Source: Acetatifactor aquisgranensis (GTDB taxonomy: Bacteria; Bacillota; Clostridia; Lachnospirales; Lachnospiraceae). Taken from it: DNA of 64,000 nucleotides. The notes below the pieces were generated by a model. The model was given only the letters and a program-made list of their open reading frames with translations, did no database searches and had not been told where the DNA came from. The DNA lies in assembly GCF_943193215.1 (NCBI RefSeq), contig NZ_CALPDH010000006.1, positions 137,781-201,780 on the forward strand. The letters are read 5' to 3'. A program made the translations under genes and the position numbers. How positions within the stretch are numbered: the stretch's first letter is position 1; every line of letters begins with the position of its first letter. Below are positions 59,498 to 64,000 of the stretch, one piece after another.

Positions 59498-61879
59498 TCA
59501 GAATATTTCAGCCTGTGCCCTCATCTGTTCCACCAGGGACTGTTTCTTCTGCCTGCGCACCGTCCAGGCAGACAGAAACGCCTCCATGCCAAACAATACA
59601 AAGAGGAACAGCCCCATTTGCAGGAACGGGAACTGATATGGGACAACCGCGCCGGCAAAGGATTTCTTACTGACTTCCGTACAGACTGCCATGGAAAGCG
59701 GCAGCCCCAGGACCAAGACGGCAAGCGCCGCAAAAAGCCCATGACACATCCCCTCAACGGCACTCATTAAGCGCAGCTGCTTCCCGGTCAGGCCAACGGA
59801 GCGAAGGATGCTGTTCTCCCGCTTCCGGGACATCTGGTTGGAAAGCGTCGTATTGATCAGATTGACAACGCCGAACAGGAAAATCAGCCAGGAAAGAGCC
59901 TGCAGGCTTCCCAAAATAATGCTGCTCTGCATTTTCTCATATTCGATATGTGTGGCTATGGTATCCATTCCAAGATTGCTGCGGCCGGATACCAGCTCCT
60001 GCAGACTGCTTTCCACAGACTCTGCCTTCTTCGGGTCGCTGACAATGCTCCATGAGTAGTCAAAGCTTTCGATTTCAGGATATATCTCACAAAACAGCTC
60101 CTCCGGCGCGAACAGGGCCGCCGAGTCCATGGCAAGCGCACCATGTCCGTTTGCCATCTTCGACCCATCGAACAGTCCTGATACGACAACTGTCACCGTT
60201 TCCCGGCCCAGGACCAGCTCCATGGCAGCTCCAACATCCATGTCGGCATGGCGCTTCTGATAGCCCGTACTCAGGAGAATGCTGTGGGCATCCGCCGGCA
60301 TGGCGCCGGATACCAGTGAAGCTTCTACATCCATGCGGTTCGAGTCCGTCAGCATGTCGCACATACCGGCCTCCGCGCTTTCGGAAGTTCTAAATTTGCC
60401 GTGCAGAGACCGGCGGGTGACCAGCACGTTCGTCACCCCGTCCACAGAAAGGATCTCCTGCCTTAAGTTTTCGTCCAGCGGATTGCCCGCAGCCATGATT
60501 TCTTCCTCCGGCTGCTCTGAGGACAGATATATCTTTATATCCCCGTCCGGGAAAAACAGCCTTGCAGCCTGCTCCGGTGACCGGGTCAGAATCACGGAGG
60601 ACACCGTCAGAAGAAGGATTCCGCCCAGGCTCAGGGATACCGCAATACTCACTGACTTTTTAAGGTCCCGTCCAAAATTTGCGAATCCCATGGATACGGG
60701 GCTTAGTTTCCGGTGTTTCCTTCTGTCGCGTACCTTTTCCTGACCTGTGGAAAAGCGCATTGCCTCCAGGGGGGAAATGCCCGCAGCTATTTTGACCGGT
60801 CTGTGAACTGATACGGATACCATGAACCAGCAGGCCACCACGGTCAGAAGCACAGCTATCCCATAATACCCCCCATGGAAACCTTTTGGGAACAGGAGCA
60901 GACCGCCGCCCGCGCCTGACAGGATGCCGATTAGGATCCCAATGCCCCCCAGCCGCCGGCTCTCCTTTTTCACGATGCGCCGGATCTGCCTGGGTGTTGC
61001 GCCGATGGTGCGGAGCTGTCCATAGCTTTGTATTTTGTCGTTCACAGAGATGCGGAAAATGCTCTGGATGACCACATACCCGCCGGCGAGCACAAGGGCG
61101 GCTATACCGAAAACAGTCACAAAGTCAATAGACTTTGAGTTAGAAGCAAAATAATTGCTGTTCATCCCTACATGCGCAGAGCCAAACTGTGCGGCAATCT
61201 CCCTGCAGCGGGCAGCCATGGTCTCCTGGTCTAGCTGCCTGTCATTTTTGAAATGCACATAGGCACGGTATCCTGCAGGGTCATATCCGGCCCACTGCGT
61301 CAAGGCCGCTTTGGAGACGGCAATGGCGCATAGATTCGCTTCCTTTTCCCCCACATTAGACAGGATTCCGGTCACGGTATAGTTGCCATGAAAACTCTCG
61401 GTATCCAACCGAACCGTCTCACCGATTTTGGCATTGGAACCGTAAGCGGAGAGAAAATATTCGCTGACCGCGACTTCATTCGCCTTTGTCGGGAGTTCTC
61501 CTTTTACCAGCTCCATCTGGCTGCGGGCAATATACACCATGTCACTGTCGCAGTACACATAGGAGGCGTTGTATCCCTGCCCCGAATGCTCCTGCCCCAG
61601 CAGATAGTATTCACCCACGCGGGCAAGCTCCGGAAGGTCTTTCAGCGCCGCCACATGGTCCGCCTCCACGCCGGTGAAGACCGCCTCATAGGTATCGGCC
61701 ACCTGATTACGCTGGATCTGCGCAATCGAAACGGATAGTACCGCTGACAGGCAGACCAGGAACGCCGCCAGGGCGACGGCAATTACCACCATCAGGTTCC
61801 GGCGCTTTTCGCTTGCCAGGCTGCGCTTTGCAAGTTTTTTCACAATAGCGCCGGTATCATTTTCAAAAGGCCATGTCAT
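59498..61879 (-). CDS. FtsX-family ABC transporter permease
   Basis: 793 residues. TM1 about 28-50, an extracellular domain (about 55-250), a first FtsX domain (about 255-380), TM5 about 410-430, a second extracellular domain (about 435-650) and a last FtsX domain (about 660-785). Same plan as the permease at 39432. It follows another FtsX permease with 13 bp between, and no ATPase is in view; it may lie beyond the right edge. Confidence 0.88.
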   Translation of the reverse strand: MTWPFENDTGAIVKKLAKRSLASEKRRNLMVVIAVALAAFLVCLSAVLSVSIAQIQRNQVADTYEAVFTGVEADHVAALKDLPELARVGEYYLLGQEHSGQGYNASYVYCDSDMVYIARSQMELVKGELPTKANEVAVSEYFLSAYGSNAKIGETVRLDTESFHGNYTVTGILSNVGEKEANLCAIAVSKAALTQWAGYDPAGYRAYVHFKNDRQLDQETMAARCREIAAQFGSAHVGMNSNYFASNSKSIDFVTVFGIAALVLAGGYVVIQSIFRISVNDKIQSYGQLRTIGATPRQIRRIVKKESRRLGGIGILIGILSGAGGGLLLFPKGFHGGYYGIAVLLTVVACWFMVSVSVHRPVKIAAGISPLEAMRFSTGQEKVRDRRKHRKLSPVSMGFANFGRDLKKSVSIAVSLSLGGILLLTVSSVILTRSPEQAARLFFPDGDIKIYLSSEQPEEEIMAAGNPLDENLRQEILSVDGVTNVLVTRRSLHGKFRTSESAEAGMCDMLTDSNRMDVEASLVSGAMPADAHSILLSTGYQKRHADMDVGAAMELVLGRETVTVVVSGLFDGSKMANGHGALAMDSAALFAPEELFCEIYPEIESFDYSWSIVSDPKKAESVESSLQELVSGRSNLGMDTIATHIEYEKMQSSIILGSLQALSWLIFLFGVVNLINTTLSNQMSRKRENSILRSVGLTGKQLRLMSAVEGMCHGLFAALAVLVLGLPLSMAVCTEVSKKSFAGAVVPYQFPFLQMGLFLFVLFGMEAFLSAWTVRRQKKQSLVEQMRAQAEIF

Positions 61880-61892
61880 GGTCTGCCACCTC

Positions 61893-64000
61893 CTATTCCG
61901 TCACACGAAGCTGCTCTACGACACTATTTTTTCTGCAATACCGACCTGCCCATTTTGTAAGGGCTAATTGAAGCATAAAAACTAACAGAACATATAAGAG
62001 AACCGGTACTACAGGAAAAGTATAATTTACGAAGCTGAATCCAGGCACGTTCCCTATGGCAGAGCATATTGCTTTTCCAATTCCCAGACCGCAGATAAGG
62101 GAGGCGGCAAAACTGCCAACCGTTTGAAATGAATTTTCAAACCCTATCATATGATAAAGCTGTCTGTGGCTTAAGCCAACCGCCCGGAATAACCCCATTT
62201 CTTTCCTTCTGGAAATGATATTCGTCATACTGGTATTTGCCAGGTTGATAATACTGAATATGACAATAACTGCCAACAGTGCATATGCCGCAATGGAAAT
62301 TGTGCTGAATACGCTTTTGTATTGCATCGTCATATCTTTTAATGTCTTCAAGCGTAAAGTATCGCTTGCCAAAACCAATGAATGTAATTCATCCTCAATT
62401 CCGGCAAAACTGTCTGTCTTTACCCGGATCACAAACGCACTGTTTGCATTATAGGGAACCGTCTGTTCCATTTCACCTGCCGGAAGGATAAAGCTGACAG
62501 AGCTGTCCCTGTCAAAAACAATCGCAGATACGGTATAAGTAAGGCTGTTTCCTGCCTGTGAAAAAGTGACGGTATCGCCCACCTCATAGCTCTTATGCAG
62601 GTATTCCAATTCCGGGCTGCCCATGTTAATGACAAGGGAGTTTTCCCCTGTATGGTCATAATCCGGCAATTCCCCGATCATTATCTTGTTCTTTAATTCC
62701 TTATAATCCTCTGTGTTCATACTCCGGATTGCCGTTTCCATTCCATCTATCCCGACGCATATCTCCTGCTGGCAGATGATTTCATCTACCCCGTCAATTG
62801 ACAAAATATCATTTTTCAATTCATCTGTCAGTAGATTGTTTTCCTGCAGCTGAGTGAGGGAAAACGTAGGCGTGACCAGCGCCCGGTTCAATTCCACCAC
62901 ATAACTTCCCTCATAAGGGAAGGCCTGTTTCGCCCTTTGCTCAGGATCAAGGGAAGATAGCAGGGAAGAAATCCCTATAAACATCATTCCGCTCAAAGCC
63001 AGTGAAATAAAGGTCAATATACTTTTCTTCCTGTTACGAGACAGATTCATAGCCGCAAGTGAAAACGGCGTAAGATGCTTCCCGCTCTTTTTCCTCTTTT
63101 TTGTTCCGCTATAACCGCTATAATGGAATGCTTCCACAGGTGAAACTGACATGGCAATCTTTGCCGGTTTTAAAACAGACAGCCTTACACAAATAAATAC
63201 AGCGATTCCTGATAAAAACGCAATCACAATATCCGGAAGCAGCTGAAAAGCACTCCAGTCTATCAAAAAAGATAACACCGCGCCTGCCATACATCCAAAC
63301 GGAATGAAATGAAGCGCAAGATAGTTTCCTTCCCGTGAAATAATTTGTCTGATTTGCTTCTTCGTAGTACCAATCGTGCGAAGCTGTCCAAAGGAAGCTA
63401 CATTATTTATAACCGAAATGTAAAATATATTGTAGACAACCAGGGAACATACACCGATTAAGACCAACCCAACGAGCAAAACCGTCAGTACCGTCTCTTT
63501 TGACATGTTATTGCTGTCAATGTATAAATTATTTACCTGAATATTGTCTGCAGAGATCCCACAATCCAGGCCAATCGTCCGTATCAGCTCTTTTAATTCC
63601 TGATTGGTATATTTTGCAGTATCATGGACAGAAACCATAGCTGCCACCGGCCCAGTGGAAAGAGCAGGGTTTTCCCGCACAAAATTTTGTGAAACAACGG
63701 CGTTATAAGCAACCCTGTCCCTGTCATTCTCAGCGGTTGTCTGAATAAAACCTGTAATCCGGAAATCTTTTGATTCTAACTGGCGGCTTGCCTGGTTGCG
63801 GTAATGAAGGGATATTGTGTCGCCGATCCCCGCTTTCAGAGACAGGGCATCTATATATCCCCTTTCCACGAGCAATTCATCCGCCGCCTGGGGCATACGT
63901 CCTTCCAACAGTGTGATGTTGGATGTAGCCCAGCAAACTAAAGTTCCTGTCTCCCGCACAAAAACGTCAAATTTAATTCTCAAGTGTCAAATACTATCTA
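61893..64000 (-). CDS. FtsX-family ABC transporter permease, cut by the window edge
   Basis: About 700 residues are visible. The frame stays open past a TTG at 63983 to the window end, so the true start and TM1 lie outside. Extracellular domain, a first FtsX domain (EVTVLTVLLVGLVLIG-like start near 63470), a middle helix, a second extracellular domain and a last FtsX domain ending KNSVVEQLRVTE. It probably forms a heterodimer with 59498. Confidence 0.87.

Noticed and set aside
1..64000. CRISPR array, rRNA, tRNA, transposase or prophage genes
   Set aside because: Looked for regular spacer-repeat structure, conserved RNA motifs and DDE/serine/tyrosine recombinase motifs; none found.

Overview
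The window looks like a chromosomal segment of a gut-type Firmicute of the Lachnospiraceae/Clostridia kind. Reasons: strong AGGAGG ribosome sites with ATG starts, a cyclic-di-AMP receptor protein, an archaeal-type AspRS, BceRS/BceAB-like peptide-sensing modules, a LanFEG immunity transporter and AgrA/LytTR regulators. No rRNA, tRNA, CRISPR array, transposase, integrase or phage gene was found. The organism call is inference from gene content only.

Layout. 0-4.6 kb: carbonic anhydrase, a FecR-like lipoprotein and a GH13 alpha-amylase, all on the minus strand. 4.8-9.9 kb: first response regulator/kinase/ABC/FtsX-permease module (+). 9.9-15.6 kb: GT-C membrane glycosyltransferase, AspRS, and a decayed locus of three damaged genes (CotH remnant, broken kinase, regulator lacking its phospho-acceptor). 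15.8-23.2 kb: hybrid kinase, MATE exporter, amylosucrase, a permease remnant joined to a 28-residue lacI stub, and DarA. 23.4-28.7 kb: second regulator/kinase/ABC/permease module (-). 28.9-42 kb: third module, whose regulator and kinase (28979-30690) lie 8 kb from their probable ABC transporter (38752-41999). The gap holds gene stubs, two immunity-like unknowns and a complete LanRK-LanFEG lantibiotic-protection locus. 42-48 kb: an AgrA-receiver/ABC hybrid remnant, an ankyrin-repeat protein with a small partner, and a MerR-controlled MATE pump. 48-56 kb: a long co-oriented (-) run of short single-gene units (ABC-2 transporter, acetyltransferases, a CPBP protease, DUF proteins, broken genes), some separated by a related inverted-repeat element. 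56-64 kb: two coiled-coil proteins, an AgrC/AgrA-like pair and two large FtsX permeases, the last running off the right edge.

Themes. (1) Antimicrobial-peptide sensing and export dominates: at least five transporter/two-component sets. (2) An operator with two TGTGACA boxes and a -10 at fixed distance occurs at 28925, 31390, 32278 and 38689, and ties the third module into one regulon. (3) Gene decay is unusually frequent: I count about ten junctions where the start of one gene is joined to the end of another, or a gene has lost its middle. Several kept 5-prime fragments end in AAATG. The homopolymer frameshifts could be sequencing errors; the deletions are harder to explain that way, though misassembly is not excluded. 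(4) The best candidates for something undescribed are the inverted-repeat single-gene array (51.8-53.3 kb), the four-site operator regulon, and the shared promoter element before two unrelated response-regulator genes (28794 and 59404).
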